Assembly (NCBI GenBank): GCA_009760855.2
Contig: WPIO01000056.1
Coordinates: 1,430,501-1,494,500, forward strand
Source: Cristatella mucedo
Taxonomy: Eukaryota; Bryozoa; Phylactolaemata; Cristatellidae
Reading direction: 5' to 3'
Length of the DNA stretch: 64,000 nt
Part shown: positions 9,990 to 22,043 of the stretch, piece after piece
Layout of the letters: every line of letters starts with the position of its first letter
Position numbering within the stretch: position 1 is the stretch's first letter
Position numbers and translations under genes: made by a program
Notes under the pieces: generated by a model
Seen by the model: only the letters and a program-made list of their open reading frames with translations
The model's database searches: none
Told to the model about the DNA's origin: nothing

Positions 9990-12053
9990 GGGAATTCAAA
10001 TCCCATGCTTTAAAGCCCTGCATTGAGTATCGAACGATAATCAGTTCTGAATTGAGCTCAGCCTTTCGAACCCTGAACCTTTGTAACGCAGAGGTTTCGC
10101 CCTCGCTCCCGCTAGAGACGAAATTTGGTCCAGGCGAGTTTTCTGCTTGCGATGTGGCTACTTTAATAAGGTCTTGTAAAAAGAGCTCGTCTCCTGAAGA
10201 CCCTAGACCATCACTCTCTGTTTTCTCAGTGGCAGACCAACGTAGCCCTGCCATAACCGAGATTTATAACGCTTCTTTGGTCAAAGGGGTCGTACCCAAG
10301 TCTTTCAAATCTGCAATCGTTAGACCAATACTTGAAAACCCTGGATTAGACACAGAGGTCCTTGCAAACTATCGTCCAGTTTCCCTTCTTCCTTATTTGT
10401 CAAAGATTCTCGAAAAATTGTCGCTAAGCAGTTGCTAGCACATATTGAAAAGAATGAAATGTCAGAAACATTTCAATCGTGGTTCAAGAGGCAGCACTCC
10501 ATTGAAACTGCTCTCCTTAGTGTTAACAATGACATTCTATGTGGCAACGATGACGGGAATGTCACTGCCCTAGCTCTGCTAGATCTATCAGCTGCCTTCG
10601 ACATCATTGATCACAATATCCTACTCGAACGATTGAGAACAACGATCGGTCTGGCAGATGAGCCATTGGCGTGGTTTAAATCGTACTTGTCTGGTCGTGT
10701 TCTATCAGTGTCGTGTGTGGGTCAGGTCTCACCCGCGAGATTGGTCACCTGTGGAGTCTCTCAAGGGTCCGTTCTCGGTCCCTTGCTGTTATCCATTTAT
10801 ACTCGACCTCTGGGAAAAATAATTAAGACCCATGGAATAGGATATCACTTTATATTGACGATACTCGACTGTATTTGTCATTTAAGCCGTCGGAATCTGC
10901 TTCAGCAATTGATAAGCTGAATTATTGCCTTACCGACATTCGATCCTGGATGTCGGAAAACTTCTTGAAACTAAATGACAGTAAAACTGAACTATATTTC
11001 GTTTTTGACAGCCGCATAAATTTTAAAACCTTCACTCAGAAGACTGCTTCTAAAACTAGCCATCACATCCGATTCCTATCTAAGATGAGGAGCTGTCTTC
11101 CATGGTAGCTTGCAAACAATTTCACAAGCTCTTTAGTTGTGTCTCGGTTTGATTATTGTAATTCCCTTTTGGCCGGCTACCAAAAAAAGCAACTAGGTCA
11201 CTGCAAATGATTATGAATATGGCTTTAAGGCTAGTTTTTAAGTTTCACAGGTTTGACTACGTGTCTCCTTTGCTAAGAGAGCTATGATGGCTGCCGGTTG
11301 ATCAACGGATACAGAGCCAAGTTCTTACGCTGACCCACAAGGCCCACCACGACTAAGCTCCTCCGTACCTAGCTGAACTGCTGTACTAGTTTTAGCCTGT
11401 TTGCGCCCTCAGGTCCTGCGTGGACAATGAATTAGCTGTTCCATTCCTCCGCTTAAAGACCGCTGGCGACAGAAGTTTTAGCTCTGCAGGTCCTAGACTG
11501 TGGAGCTTACTTCCACGATTCTTACGCAACAGTCAACTACTCTTCTGCTGCCGACTATTGCTCATCCTTTCCAGCGGTCATGAGCTGCTACTTTCATTTC
11601 ACTCTCCATCTCAACTGCTCTCCCGACTCTGTTATGCTTCCCACTTTCTCTTTGTTGCGTGAGATGAAATTTGTTGGCTACCGAATGCGTACTGAAAGCT
11701 GCTAAGGCTGTGAGTGTGCTATACAAAGCTCTCCTGCGTACTGTGGCTTTAGTTAATTGGTGACACTGCCCCTGATCGCTGTACGAGTGGGCTGTGACAC
11801 TCGATGTGGTAAGCAGCCGGGCCGTGCGATTAGTGGTTTGTTTTGCCAAGGGAGTCGGGGGGGGGGACTCCGGTGGGCGAGAGGGGCGAGGAGAGTCGTG
11901 TTTCGCCCTGCTCCGTGTGTAGGGAGAATAAACTGGTGGTGTTGCTCGTCGGCTGGTGTTCTGTGCCGTTCGCGAAGATAATTCAGACTACACGTACCAC
12001 ACACATTGTCTTTGTGGCTCTGTACAGTTACAGAAGGAGATACATTACAGGCC
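9990..12053 (+). mobile_element. L2-like LINE family B, longest copy, with nested solo LTR
   Basis: Shows the reverse transcriptase fingers ([34 protein letters not shown]), palm (ALALLDLSAAFDIIDHNILL), GVSQGSVLGPLL and the C-terminal tail ([18 protein letters not shown]). These are hallmarks of the L2/CR1 group. Frameshifts split it: the first RT block ends at 10438 and the next runs 10432-10920 in another frame, and the YADDT box is destroyed by a small deletion near 10855. The 3' UTR is interrupted by an LTR at 11742-11992 and resumes at 11998, ending near GGAGATACATTACA. No endonuclease domain is seen upstream. Confidence 0.85.
11742..11992 (+). mobile_element. Solo LTR, 251 bp (fossil), inside a LINE
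   Basis: Starts TGTGGC, ends ACTACA and is flanked by the 5-bp direct repeat CGTAC (11737-11741 and 11993-11997). It interrupts the family B LINE 3' UTR exactly, and LINE sequence resumes on the far side. It contains AATAAA at 11927-11932. A 5-bp duplication fits several LTR retrotransposon families; there is no internal region from which to choose. Confidence 0.75.
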
Positions 12054-13445
12054 CTCAGTCCTACGGTAGACAGCCTCCGGCCAATCTGTATTTTAAAATA
12101 ACTTACTAGTGATATCCAGGCGTAGCCTTTATGAGCTCTTCAATAGATTCTTCTAGGTCGGCTACACAGACTTGCCATGCAATGTATGCGCTCTGGGCAG
12201 CTGCCGCGCTTTGCTACCGTCGGCGTAACTGCATGTATTGCATGCATTTACGCATTTATTACAGTGTATCGTTATGCGTGTACGCTGGCAGCCTCTGCCG
12301 ACTCGTTCACCGTATGCGTAGAGGCGCCAGCCCCGCTAGTATTTGTCAGGCGTCTGCAAGGAGTGGTAGCCGCAACGCGCACTGTGCAATTGGCAAAGGG
12401 CGAGAATTCAGTTATTTATCATTGTTTATTACCTAGTATTTGCTTTTAATAATTATTATTTAATTATTTTATTTTAATTATAGTCATTCTAGTATTTATT
12501 TGCTGCCACTCTCTACCACCGTCGGCACGTCGGCATGTGTCCGTGCTGCGTCTACGACTCGTCGGTCGTGCGTCGAGCGAGCCAGCTCCTACCAGACGCA
12601 GTGGTCGCGCGTCTGCGCGAGGGCGTTACTCGCCGCCGCCGTTACTCTTAGAGCTGCTTTAAGCGGCGTAGGACTCGGCGGTCAGAAACCGCTGCAGCGT
12701 TTTCGTTGGCAACACTACCGCTGCCCATCAAGGTGCTTCCGTTGCACAATCAGCGAGCAGAGTGCTGCGCGGTGCTGATAGCAAACCTGTCGCGAGCGAC
12801 CACCTGCTGGTTTGCACAGTAAGCTGAGCTGCTACGTATCTAAGGCAAACGCAGAGATCTCCTACCATATCCGTGCATGACCTTGCACACATCTGAGCCG
12901 TTTTTTTTCTCGAAAGATCTTGATCACACCCACGTTTGTCACTTACGCAACGTCACTGCTTAGCTTCTCGTTTGTTTTCGCTGACAGCAAGGTACTCGTT
13001 GGCATTTCTGATTGACTGCTCGATTTTAGAGTGAAACGACGTCAAAGTAACGCGCCATTCGGAGTCCTTGGAGCTACTCGGCCGCTTAACTTGGCTCCCA
13101 CTAAACTTGAGAGCGGCGGACATTTGTCTTCAGACAGCTGGAGCTTAAAGTTCTTCGCATTTTGGCGCGAGATAATTCCACGTGATCCCTCTTTAAAATG
13201 CACTTTACGAAGGGGCATCAGTTTTATTCATCGTAAATTCCGTTAGCCGCCAGTGTACGGTGAGACCAGGGCAGACCGTCGAGTAACCAACGGCGCGACT
13301 CCAGGCTATCAAAGGGGCTATAGCTTGGTCGCTGCTGCGAGAGCACGTGTCCTTTATCAGCGGCTGCATCTATCTATTTGTCTTCACTCCGTACCCGTTT
13401 CAGTCGCGTCAGCCGCTTGTTCCCGAGCTCTCCCGACGCGAGGCC
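12054..13445. other. CpG-rich stretch, no recognised gene
   Basis: Rich in CG and GCG, with an A/T-rich island near 12440-12490. ORFs up to about 100 codons carry no family motif. It could be a promoter region for the small ORF at 13446 or decayed repeat sequence. Confidence 0.35.
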
Positions 13446-13577
13446 ATGCTCCGAGCCGTGAAAACGTTCGTCATCCTGTGGGCCCTGGCAAGTACAGATT
13501 CGTTTGCAGGATGGTTGTTTGATCTCCAGCGCCCCCGCCACCGCGCCGAGCCTCGGAAGCCGCCGAAACAAGAATAG
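13446..13577 (+). CDS. Candidate small secreted peptide or first exon
   Basis: From an ATG in the context GAGGCCATGC, 43 codons encode MLRAVKTFVILWALASTDSF, then AGWLFDLQRPRHRAEP, a basic Pro/Lys tail and a stop. The first 21 residues look like a signal peptide (basic n-region, hydrophobic core, cleavage after SFA). A polypyrimidine stretch ending CCGTTTCAG lies about 40 bp upstream and could be an acceptor. The setting is CpG-rich. I recognise no family; a chance ORF is quite possible. Confidence 0.25.
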   Translation: MLRAVKTFVILWALASTDSFAGWLFDLQRPRHRAEPRKPPKQE

Positions 13578-14180
13578 AGAGCTCTGGCGTGCGTCTCTCG
13601 TCTGTACACTGCTAGGGGAGACGACTCCGTTTCGTGGTTCTTTGACCGAGATCCCCGGTGTTGCTCCATTGCGCACGTGCAACTATTGCGTTAGCAGCAG
13701 TCAGTGGCTCTGCGAAGCTCGTTGACTTTGGGATGCGTGCGTTGCAGTGTGCTTTGACTGGCTCGGGGACATGCGAGCCTCAAGAAGATGCGTGCACTGC
13801 GGTGAGTCAAACTCCGCCGGTTACGTGTGCGCTTTTGGGCTCCACGCTCGATCGTTGGAGCTTTCACGTGACACTGTGTGCTGTCTACTGGACTCATGCC
13901 GGTCGCACCGGGTCCAGTCTTCTCTGCGTGCCAACTTCGAGGGCGTGCTGCTAGAATTATGAATCGCGAGTAACGTAAAGCCAGACGCTCGTCATCATGC
14001 TAGTGATTCAATGCCTGCTGAGTGCGGGCGTGCGACTCAGGCTAATTTGACCAAGGTCCGCGGTGGCACCGTCGTCGCATCTCGGCGCATCTGTGGTTTT
14101 TTTATACGCCGGTTGTCGCCCACGTGTCGGCGCGAAGTGCTTCTGCCATGCTGGATCACTAGTTTGCTCCGATCCGAGCC
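13578..14180. other. CpG-rich stretch, no recognised gene
   Basis: Short ORFs only. This continues the CpG-rich region from 12.5 kb to the 34-bp minisatellite. Confidence 0.35.
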
Positions 14181-14470
14181 GGCTGCACCAGCCAGGCTCT
14201 AGCGGCTGTTAGTTAGTTCCACCAGTCAGGCTCTGGCTGCGGTGAGTTAGTTCCACCAGTCAGGCTCTAGCGGCTGTTAGTTCCACCAGTCAGGCTCTAG
14301 CGGCTCTTAGTTAGTTCCACCAGTCAGGCTCTAGCGGCTGTTAGTTAGTTCTACCAGTCAGGCTCTAGCGGCTGTTAGTTAGTTCCACAAGTCAGGCTCT
14401 AGCGGCTGTTAGTTAGTTCCACCAGTCAGGCTCTGGCTGCGGTGAGTTAGTTCCACCAGTCAGGCTGCGA
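14181..14470. repeat. 34-bp minisatellite, about 9 units
   Basis: The unit is built of GTTAGTTAGTTCCACCAGTC and AGGCTCTAGCGGCT. Some units have a variant middle (CTCTGGCTGCGGTGA) and some lack one GTTA. The variant occurs near both ends of the array. Confidence 0.95.
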
Positions 14471-15780
14471 ATCTCTACAGACCGTGTGGTGGTGCCGTTG
14501 ATTCTGTCCGGAGTCGCTCCGCCCACTCGCGGAGCTAAACTCGTTCAATGTAGTGACTGTGCTGTTCTCAGGCACAACTACAACAAACAACAACAACAAG
14601 AGATTATGTAATGGCAGCCAAGAAAAATGCTCCAGTGCATAATGGGTGAGCTTGACCGCATAAGCGATGTTATGTGTTCACCTTTCTCGAAAACGAGCAA
14701 GTTAGACCGCTCCGGAGAGACATTTTGATCAAGTTAACACGGATTCATTAGCTCTTTTTATAGCAAGGCGTTATGTAGTCAATGTTATCATTTGTTATCA
14801 ATGTTATCAATATTATTTTTACTGGGTTCGTCTTTGGTCCATTGATTGCTAATTATCGTTCCGCCCGGCACGTTTGGAAATCTATCGATTAGCGCGACAT
14901 ACAGAGGTCTATGAAAGGGATTGCAAATGCGAGAGTGTGAAACTTTAAGCCAAAGCCCAGAAATAATATAAAATGCTAAATATATTAATTGCTCGCAAGC
15001 GCTAATAGACTGACTACTTAGTTTTCAGCCTGGTGAATAGCTCTTCGACGGTAGGGGTATTTCTATACTAGATCGCATACTGGACGCTTAGGAAGATTCG
15101 AGGAAGGATTGAAGTATGCTGCCAACCATTTACACGGTCTACCAATGACACGTCCAAATTATCTGAGCCATTAACGGCAGAGAAATTCAGAACGACGAGC
15201 TTCGTTTGACTTAGATAAATAAGCTAGAACCGTTTATTTGAGCACGAAGGAGGTCAGGCTACGGGTAAACGCTTCACGTGACCAGTGACGTCACGAGATC
15301 GACTATCCTTTAGTGCAGCCCGCGTTGGTGACGGCTGTTGATGCTCATCGGCAGGTACATAAAATGAGGCTGTTAAATCGTCGTCTTACCCCTGTTTCAA
15401 ACACATAATTTGGTAGAATGAGTTAATTAATGAACGCAAATGGTATAGCGCCACAGGTCTTTCATTACCCCTTTGGGTGCTTGGCAAGATATGAAATCTA
15501 CAGCCTGTTCTCACAATTTTTTCGACGCACGGCATTTCTTGTCGTTAGTTAGCATTGTATCGTACTGTAGCACCGAAAATTTAGGCTCGCGCATTGTTTT
15601 GGAAACTGCTGATTGTGACGCCTCTGGCCGTCAAATCCTAGCGTCTTTAGGCAAGCATGATCATTTAAAGTTCTATTTGTGATTGCACAGCTACCGGCTG
15701 CGAGAACTGCTTCTCAGCTTAGAGCAGAATGTTAGATGCAAAGTGAATTCTTCTACTTACTGTCCAAGCCAATTGCTCTC
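14471..15780. other. No recognised feature
   Basis: Ordinary sequence, with a small ACAACAACAA patch near 14580 and a repeated ATGTTATCA motif near 14780-14810. No exon or mobile element is supported. Confidence 0.35.
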
Positions 15781-15803
15781 GCCCGCTCTCGCTCTCTCTC
15801 CTG

Positions 15804-15838
<35 letters not shown>

Positions 15839-15875
15839 TATTTCTCTCACTCTCACCCTCTCCCCCTCTCTTTCT
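15781..15875. repeat. CT-rich microsatellite
   Basis: An imperfect (CT)n tract with short CCC and CAC interruptions. ORFs across it are low-complexity artefacts. Confidence 0.9.
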
Positions 15876-16205
15876 ACCAGTTTCACGGACCCACTCTCTC
15901 CGAAAATAATTTTCAGCCACTGCGGACTTTACTTTTACTGCTGCGCTCTGTGCTTCGGCTTTTGTCGAGTGAGCAGAGACTAAGACTTTCCAAGTATTTG
16001 AGAATTTCTTCAAATTCAAATTGTCCACTCGAGAAATCAGAAAGTGCTGGTGAATACGCTTGCGTAATGCCGGCGATAACTCCACAAGGCGAAACTGCGG
16101 CCGAAGTCAAGCTAGCTACAATTGTATGAAGATCCACTGGGTATAGAATGAAGAGATGGAGATAAATAGATGGAGGCAGGCAGAAGACAGACAAAAAGAC
16201 ACAGT

Positions 16206-16208
<3 letters not shown>
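15876..16208. other. No recognised feature between two microsatellites
   Basis: ORFs reading into the simple repeats on either side are not supported as genes. Confidence 0.35.

Positions 16209-16299
<91 letters not shown>
16209..16299. repeat. (GA)n microsatellite
   Basis: About 50 bp of pure GA followed by interrupted GAGACA units. Confidence 0.95.
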
Positions 16300-16980
16300 T
16301 TTTGTACCTCAGCCAGTAAAACTCGCACTACAAAAGTGTAAGGGTGATAGCTCGTAAGCGTATGCTCTACTCAAAGGTTTTCTCGCAGACGTGGGGGCAC
16401 CTGCAGATATTCGTAATCTTTTTTAATACGGGACTCAGTTCAGAGTCCTACCACAAACGCTCCTTCGACGCATCTGCTAATATTCGCTAAGCAATGCATA
16501 CCACGTGCACACACCATGTTTCAAAGTGATAATGTGCTTTGTTCTTCAACTATCGCTAGGCCGTTCGTTCCACTTGAGAACTTGTTTCAGTATTCTTTTC
16601 GATGTTCGGCAAATTATTTTGAGTGTTAATCAAATCATGTTTTAGGTTGACTGTCAGCCGAACCATTTTTGCAAGGATGCAAGATGCTATCACGTTGGTA
16701 TGATATTGAATTAGAGATGCTTGTTTTGCAGCGGCTTTTAGATAGAATGCCATATGCTTAGACATACACTCTTTAATTTCGTAGCGTACGTGTAGCATTA
16801 AACACCCGTGTGGCCCTTACAAATGTAAACTCTAATTTTAATCAGTTTTCAGGAACTGATCGACTTTCTCTCTTTTTATGTTTTAACTGCGCTTTTCTAC
16901 GTATTTATCTTTGAGTTAGATGGAAAGTAGGGAATCTCACAATTTTGAAGCATGCGTTAAACTTCCATGGTAAATCTTTC
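16300..16980. other. No recognised feature
   Basis: Ordinary non-coding-looking sequence. Confidence 0.35.
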
Positions 16981-17150
16981 GGTGAGCCGTAATGGCTCGC
17001 TGGGTAAGGCGGTTGCTTTTCACGACCTCGGCCCCGAGGTCGTGGGTACGAATCCGGCGGTGGGCGATCCTTTATCGCCACCGCAAGTGGGGGCGATAGC
17101 CGTAAAGGCTTTTCTGTCGCTATACAAAAAGAGTCTGTTAAATCAGATAG
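16981..17150 (+). mobile_element. SINE family 1 (tRNA-derived), good copy
   Basis: Pol III A-box-like GGCTCGCTGGGTAAGGCGG and B-box-like GGGTACGAATCC, then GGCGGTGGGCGATCCTTTAT, CGCAAGTGGGGGCGATAGCC and GTCGCTATACAAAAAGAG. It has no tRNA fold with intact acceptor arms, so it is a SINE, not a tRNA gene. Nine further copies are in the window. Confidence 0.88.
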
Positions 17151-17215
17151 TATTTCCTTTTATTTTTCCAAGCGTATGTACAGGTATATGCCAGCAAATC
17201 TACATATCTAGCCAG

Positions 17216-17251
17216 ATATATATATATATGTATAAATATATGTGTGTAAAA

Positions 17252-17284
<33 letters not shown>

Positions 17285-17296
17285 ATATAATATATA
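17216..17296. repeat. (TA)n/(TG)n microsatellite
   Basis: ATATAT runs around a short CACACA patch. It lies just 3' of a SINE-1 and may be its expanded tail. Confidence 0.85.
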
Positions 17297-17419
17297 TTCG
17301 GCGTGTTTGTGTTTGCATACACGTTTTTCGTTTTTAATTGCACAAAGCCTCGGAGATAAATTTAGGTATAGCACATAACTGTGCTCCGTAGCACACGCTA
17401 AGCAGCACAACCTTTGGTG

Positions 17420-18100
17420 TTCATACGGTAATTAACAGACTTTGCCCTACTTGCAGGTCTTTGCTCCCGCGAAATCAGGCACTTACTGCTGGTGCAAAAC
17501 TCTGCAGTTAGGCTTGTCTGTCGTGAGCATCGCAGTTGCCGCATCACACCACTTCTCGCTGACCTGCACTGACTCCCAGTCAAACAATGCATCGACTTCA
17601 ACGTTTTCTTGCTTTTAGGTCTCTTCATTCTTTGGCTCCAGCTACCTATCAGATCTACTCCTCCACCAGGCTAAGCATCGTACCACCCACTTTTTCGGAT
17701 CTAACGTTTTACCAATACCTCGTACATACCTCAAATCCTTTGGAGACCGTGCATTTAGTTCATATGCTCCCAAAGCCTAGAACTCACTTCCGGCTTGCAT
17801 CACGACATCTCCTGACTTGACCACATTAAAAAACCTAAAACTCACTTATTTATGAATGTCTTTATTGGCTCCCTGCGATTCATCCTTTGTGTGCTTACGC
17901 GTGCTGACAGTGTGCATGCTGCCAGTAACAATTCCTGCATGCTGACCCTGTGCATGTCATCCCTAAACATGTCATTTGTGTTGTTTATTAAGCATGCTAA
18001 CACTAGCAATTCGATCGTGCTTCCTTTGCAGCAATTGTTAAGCGCCTCGAAATTGATTTAGTCATCGGAGTGCGCGCTCTATCAAATGTATTATTATTAT
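17420..18100 (+). mobile_element. LINE family A, 3' half, degraded
   Basis: GGTGCAAAACTCTGCAG, GGCTTGTCTGTCGTGAGC, ATTCTTTGGCTCCAG and the 3' UTR (GTGCATGCTGCCAGTAAC, CTGACCCTGTGCATGTC) end in an (ATT)n tail. The ORF is broken. Confidence 0.85.
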
Positions 18101-18463
18101 CAAAGCAGCGTGCCGAAGCCAGACGAAGTGTTTTCCCGAGAATCCCCAACCGCAGCTTATCGGAGCCCAGTAGGGGTCCTCTGTCTGTCTTCTCCGTCAG
18201 CCCCTTAGCCACGAGCCTCAAGCGTCGGTCTTCAGGGGCCTCGAGGGAGGGAGGGGGGACCTCAGGCTCCCGCGGTCCCTTTGGCTCGCATGCTGTGAAT
18301 CACTGCTGGGTCTCTCTCCAAGAAAATTAAACCCCCTCCCCCGGCCAGGGTCGGCTAGCCTAACATTTCAGACATATCTGTCTCGCCTGCTTGCGATTCT
18401 TCACGGATTCGGTTTGGACAGATGATGCTAAGTGCTGACTGAATAACTTCCAAAGAAATTCAT
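18101..18463. other. No recognised feature
   Basis: GC-rich sequence with purine and pyrimidine runs near 18250. No family motif. Confidence 0.3.
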
Positions 18464-18883
18464 ATGATTGATGCTGTGATCACTTCGCCAGTTAGATGCG
18501 ATGCTGGCTCCTTGATGGCTTGCAGCTTGAGCATAGACCGCATGCACCTGTCCGAGCTCTCTGCTTTCAGCATGTCCGAGGCCAGTTTACAAGCTAGACT
18601 TCTGCCAGCTTGTGAGACCCGGTTTTTTCTGCAAAAACGACGCGAGCTGCCCTGGCTCGCACTGCTGCCCCGGAGACTGCGGCGGCTCCTACTGCTTGAA
18701 TCGCTAAGCGACGGCCGACCATTCAGCTCACACTCACGTCAGTCTGAAACGAGTGCGGCGGACATTCAGCGCACTCAGCAGCCTGTCAGCGCTTCGCGCG
18801 TCCTGTCGCGCTTATACGAATGGCTTATTAAACATGAGTGTCAAGGCACGCGACAGCACAGAGGAGCGTGCCCAGGTAAATGA
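18464..18883 (+). CDS. Hypothetical 139-codon ORF, unsupported
   Basis: ATG-started ORF beginning MIDAVITSPVRCDAG, with a Leu/Arg-rich middle (LLPRRLRRLLLLESLS). A possible donor (CCCAG|GTAAAT) lies at the stop. I recognise no domain. The composition looks like GC-rich chance coding more than a gene. Confidence 0.15.
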   Translation: MIDAVITSPVRCDAGSLMACSLSIDRMHLSELSAFSMSEASLQARLLPACETRFFLQKRRELPWLALLPRRLRRLLLLESLSDGRPFSSHSRQSETSAADIQRTQQPVSASRVLSRLYEWLIKHECQGTRQHRGACPGK

Positions 18884-21800
18884 GTGGCAAATGAGCTCGA
18901 CAGTGGCCCGCTTTTGGGCTCCACGAGTTGATAGTTGATAGATAGATCCATGAGTTGATAGTGTTCCTTTTCAGCCTAGAAGGAGATTGGCTATATTAGG
19001 GCACTGCAAGATGCCCTCACATAATTAAGCACTCTCATTTGGTGGCAGGTTTCCTGCTGTAGATTGCCTTTCAATTAGTAACCCGTAAAATTTCGCCCTC
19101 ATCCGTAGTGTTGTCTGGAGTGAAGCTCCATTTTTGAGCACTTAATTGAGGTTCTAACTTTGGTTGGAAATTCTATTTTTGAAATCATCAAGTCTTGGAC
19201 ACTGGATAGCTCTCCTAAATAAAATGGCAACACACAATGCACTTCCTCTTATATGAAAAGCTGCAAGTGAACACGAGGCCGATTAATTCAGATGACCAAA
19301 CCATTATGCAGTATTTAGAATGCAAGCAAGTTAGCTCGACTATAATTTATTGCAGTTTCAATTTTATTTAGTTTTTCAAGAATTTTTTCTAACAGATCTC
19401 GTGAGTGGTCATTAGCTGTATTTGCTCAATTTTCAGAACTACTAGATTATACCTCAGAATCGTACTATTTCTCAAATAGCTACTTGCTGGAACTGCACCA
19501 TTGTAAAACTTCAAGCATTGCAGCCAAAAAATCAACAAGCACATACAAATGTACAATTTATTTGTGTAGCGCCCTATGAGGTCTTACTCTTTATCCTTGC
19601 GCTTCAAATTTGCCGAAGGGCTCAAGTCCAGAACCTCGGTTATCGCAGTAGAGTACCTTCACCGTGGGCCAAAATTTCCTTCCCTCAGCATAAATTACGC
19701 ATTCATAGCTAACACTGTGCGGTGACATGCTAGCTTCTAGTAATACCGGAAGAAAAAAGTAAAACTGCTAAAGCCAGCAGCCCACAGGCTAAGCGCGTAC
19801 GTCATGAGCATGAGTGCTGCGTGCTGTAGAACTGGGACTATTTTTTAAAGAAGCTCGGCATCACCGGTTTTCTTAAGCGTTTAAAGACATATTTCATTGT
19901 AATTATGCACGCACAAATGTAATGTGAGACAACCTTGATGGCAGAGCTTGCTAAAATAACTGGTCCATATCCAATCCCAGCGACAGTACGAGCCAGTCTG
20001 TGATCTCAGCAATACAAACTGCTTGGAGCTACGCATCCGTGCAGACGGCTATCAGAATTGAGGGTAGGGGCTTAAACACTAGAGATACCATAGTTCTGCA
20101 TGAATCAGTACCTGAAGAAGTACCTAAAGCAAAACGTCATCCGATCTAAAACGCCATGTATTGCGACTGGAGAGTGTTCGGCTATAAATCCCGCTCGCAT
20201 CCCTTTGTACACCACTTTGTACATCGCTTTGTACACAACTACATGCTGCTGCAGGACTCGAACCCACTGCAGCTGAAATGAATTCTTCAGCGTCAACTGC
20301 GCGCTCGGGTCACCATGATAAACTGCCCGTTGGCACGATAAAATCCCAATTGCGTCGCTCGTGAGAGCCCTTTGCACGTGACCTTTGCTCCTCTTCAGAG
20401 TCGTGCACTGCCAATCTGCTGCTCAGCAGGCATTAGAGCTAGAGGTACTTCGGTCCGAGCGTCCGTAATTAGTCATTCGTTGCATCGCCATACCACCACC
20501 GTGATTCTTGCCCAGCGGTCCACTGGGGATGGTCACGCCTGCGTCACGAGGCAAAGCAATTTATCTCTGCCTTGGTCACCTGGGGACATCGTAGCTAGTA
20601 AAGCCTTTGCCGAAATATTGCGGCAATGCAGTCTGATACGTAGCTTTAGAATTTTTTCGGGCACTTCAAAAGCAATTACTTTCATTCAAGAGTAGAGTTC
20701 ATCTCTATTTCGTGCATGCACATATTTTAGAAATGAGGAACTTGATGGACACTTGCAGGATTTGCGTTTCGAAAACTTAGTCATGCCAGGGTGTGGATAT
20801 GGCGTCTTTAGATTACCTAGCCAGTGAATATGGATGATTCTATTACGGCGATTAAACCTATTGAATTTTCCAACTTTCCGAAAAACAGAACTTTATAGCC
20901 TGTTATGACAGCAGTTTTGTAAATTCACCAATCTAATGTTTATATTAATATGAAAAGCGAATATTATAGATTTTTATGTTATCTGCGAAACAGGGAAACC
21001 GGATCGCTTGGCTACCTTTGACAGTCTATGAACCAGAGAACCGGTCTTCTGTCGGGCCCCTCGGCTTTGGAGATCGCGAGCTCAATCTCCATTGACGACC
21101 TAAGATAGTGCTGCAACCACACTTTGGAGTGCTTTGCGAGTAGTAAATATGGCAGCAAGTGGAAATACTCTTGACAATATATACTACCTTTGACTACTGT
21201 TGCTTTCAAAACAGCGGCAAAGACACTAATAGTGTTTGCTCGATTAAAAATGTGAGCCTATTTGCCCCACAGAGTATGTTTGTGTGCTTTATTACTGATC
21301 ACTGTGAATCCGGTGAAGGGAAAGAGGAGAGGCTGTCGGTCAAGAAGCTGCTAAAGTTGGACAGTCCAGGCGCGCTCAGTGCCTGACTTCTGGCTCTTTA
21401 CCTACATTCGCCATCAAATTCATTCTCTTTATCATTTCCTTATCAGCGAGTTACTAGTACCGTATTCCTTACAAATTTGATCCTAGCTGCTATCGGCTTT
21501 CTACATTTCTCTGAATTCTCCGACGTAAGGAAGTAGCCGACGCAGGAAACTCGGCTTCTTCCTCCAAAGGAACTCGTTCTCGTGAGCGCATCGGGTCCAT
21601 CGGGTCAGCTGATCGTCAAGTCAGCTGACTCGCACGATCGATTGTCTTTCTAATTAGGGCTTCTACTAACCGGAGTCACTTCTACTAACCGGAGGCCGTG
21701 AGTTCTTTTGTGTTCTGCAGCCTGCCTGTCTTAGCACGATAATTTCGTGCTCTTGCCTGCTTGCTTAAGACGGATTCTTGCTTTTCATTAACGATAGGCT

Positions 21801-21990
21801 ATTTCTTCTCTTGCAGCAGTTGCAAAGTACTTGAACAGAAATAAATTTTCTTTTACAGTGCTATACAAAAGATCTACCGTTGTCGTTATTGTAATATATT
21901 AATTGAATCTCTATACAGTTATAAATGCGTAAATATTTACTGCATGCATAGGGTATATAGGTACATATGCGAACGTACATACCTCTATAC
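18884..21990. other. Long stretch without recognised genes
   Basis: Mostly A/T-rich intergenic-looking sequence. Small structures: a TTTGTACA unit repeated near 20205-20240, a tRNA-B-box-like GGGTTCGAGTCCTG on the minus strand near 20255 (possible SINE-1 relic), and a weak LINE-A-like tail near 21810-21872. Confidence 0.4.
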
Positions 21991-21991
21991 C

Positions 21992-22037
<46 letters not shown>
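21991..22037. repeat. (TA)n microsatellite
   Basis: About 45 bp of pure TA. Confidence 0.95.

Positions 22038-22043
<6 letters not shown>

Noticed and set aside
16981-17150. tRNA gene
   Set aside because: A- and B-box-like sequences are present, but there is no cloverleaf with matching acceptor arms. Ten related copies with common tails show it is a SINE.
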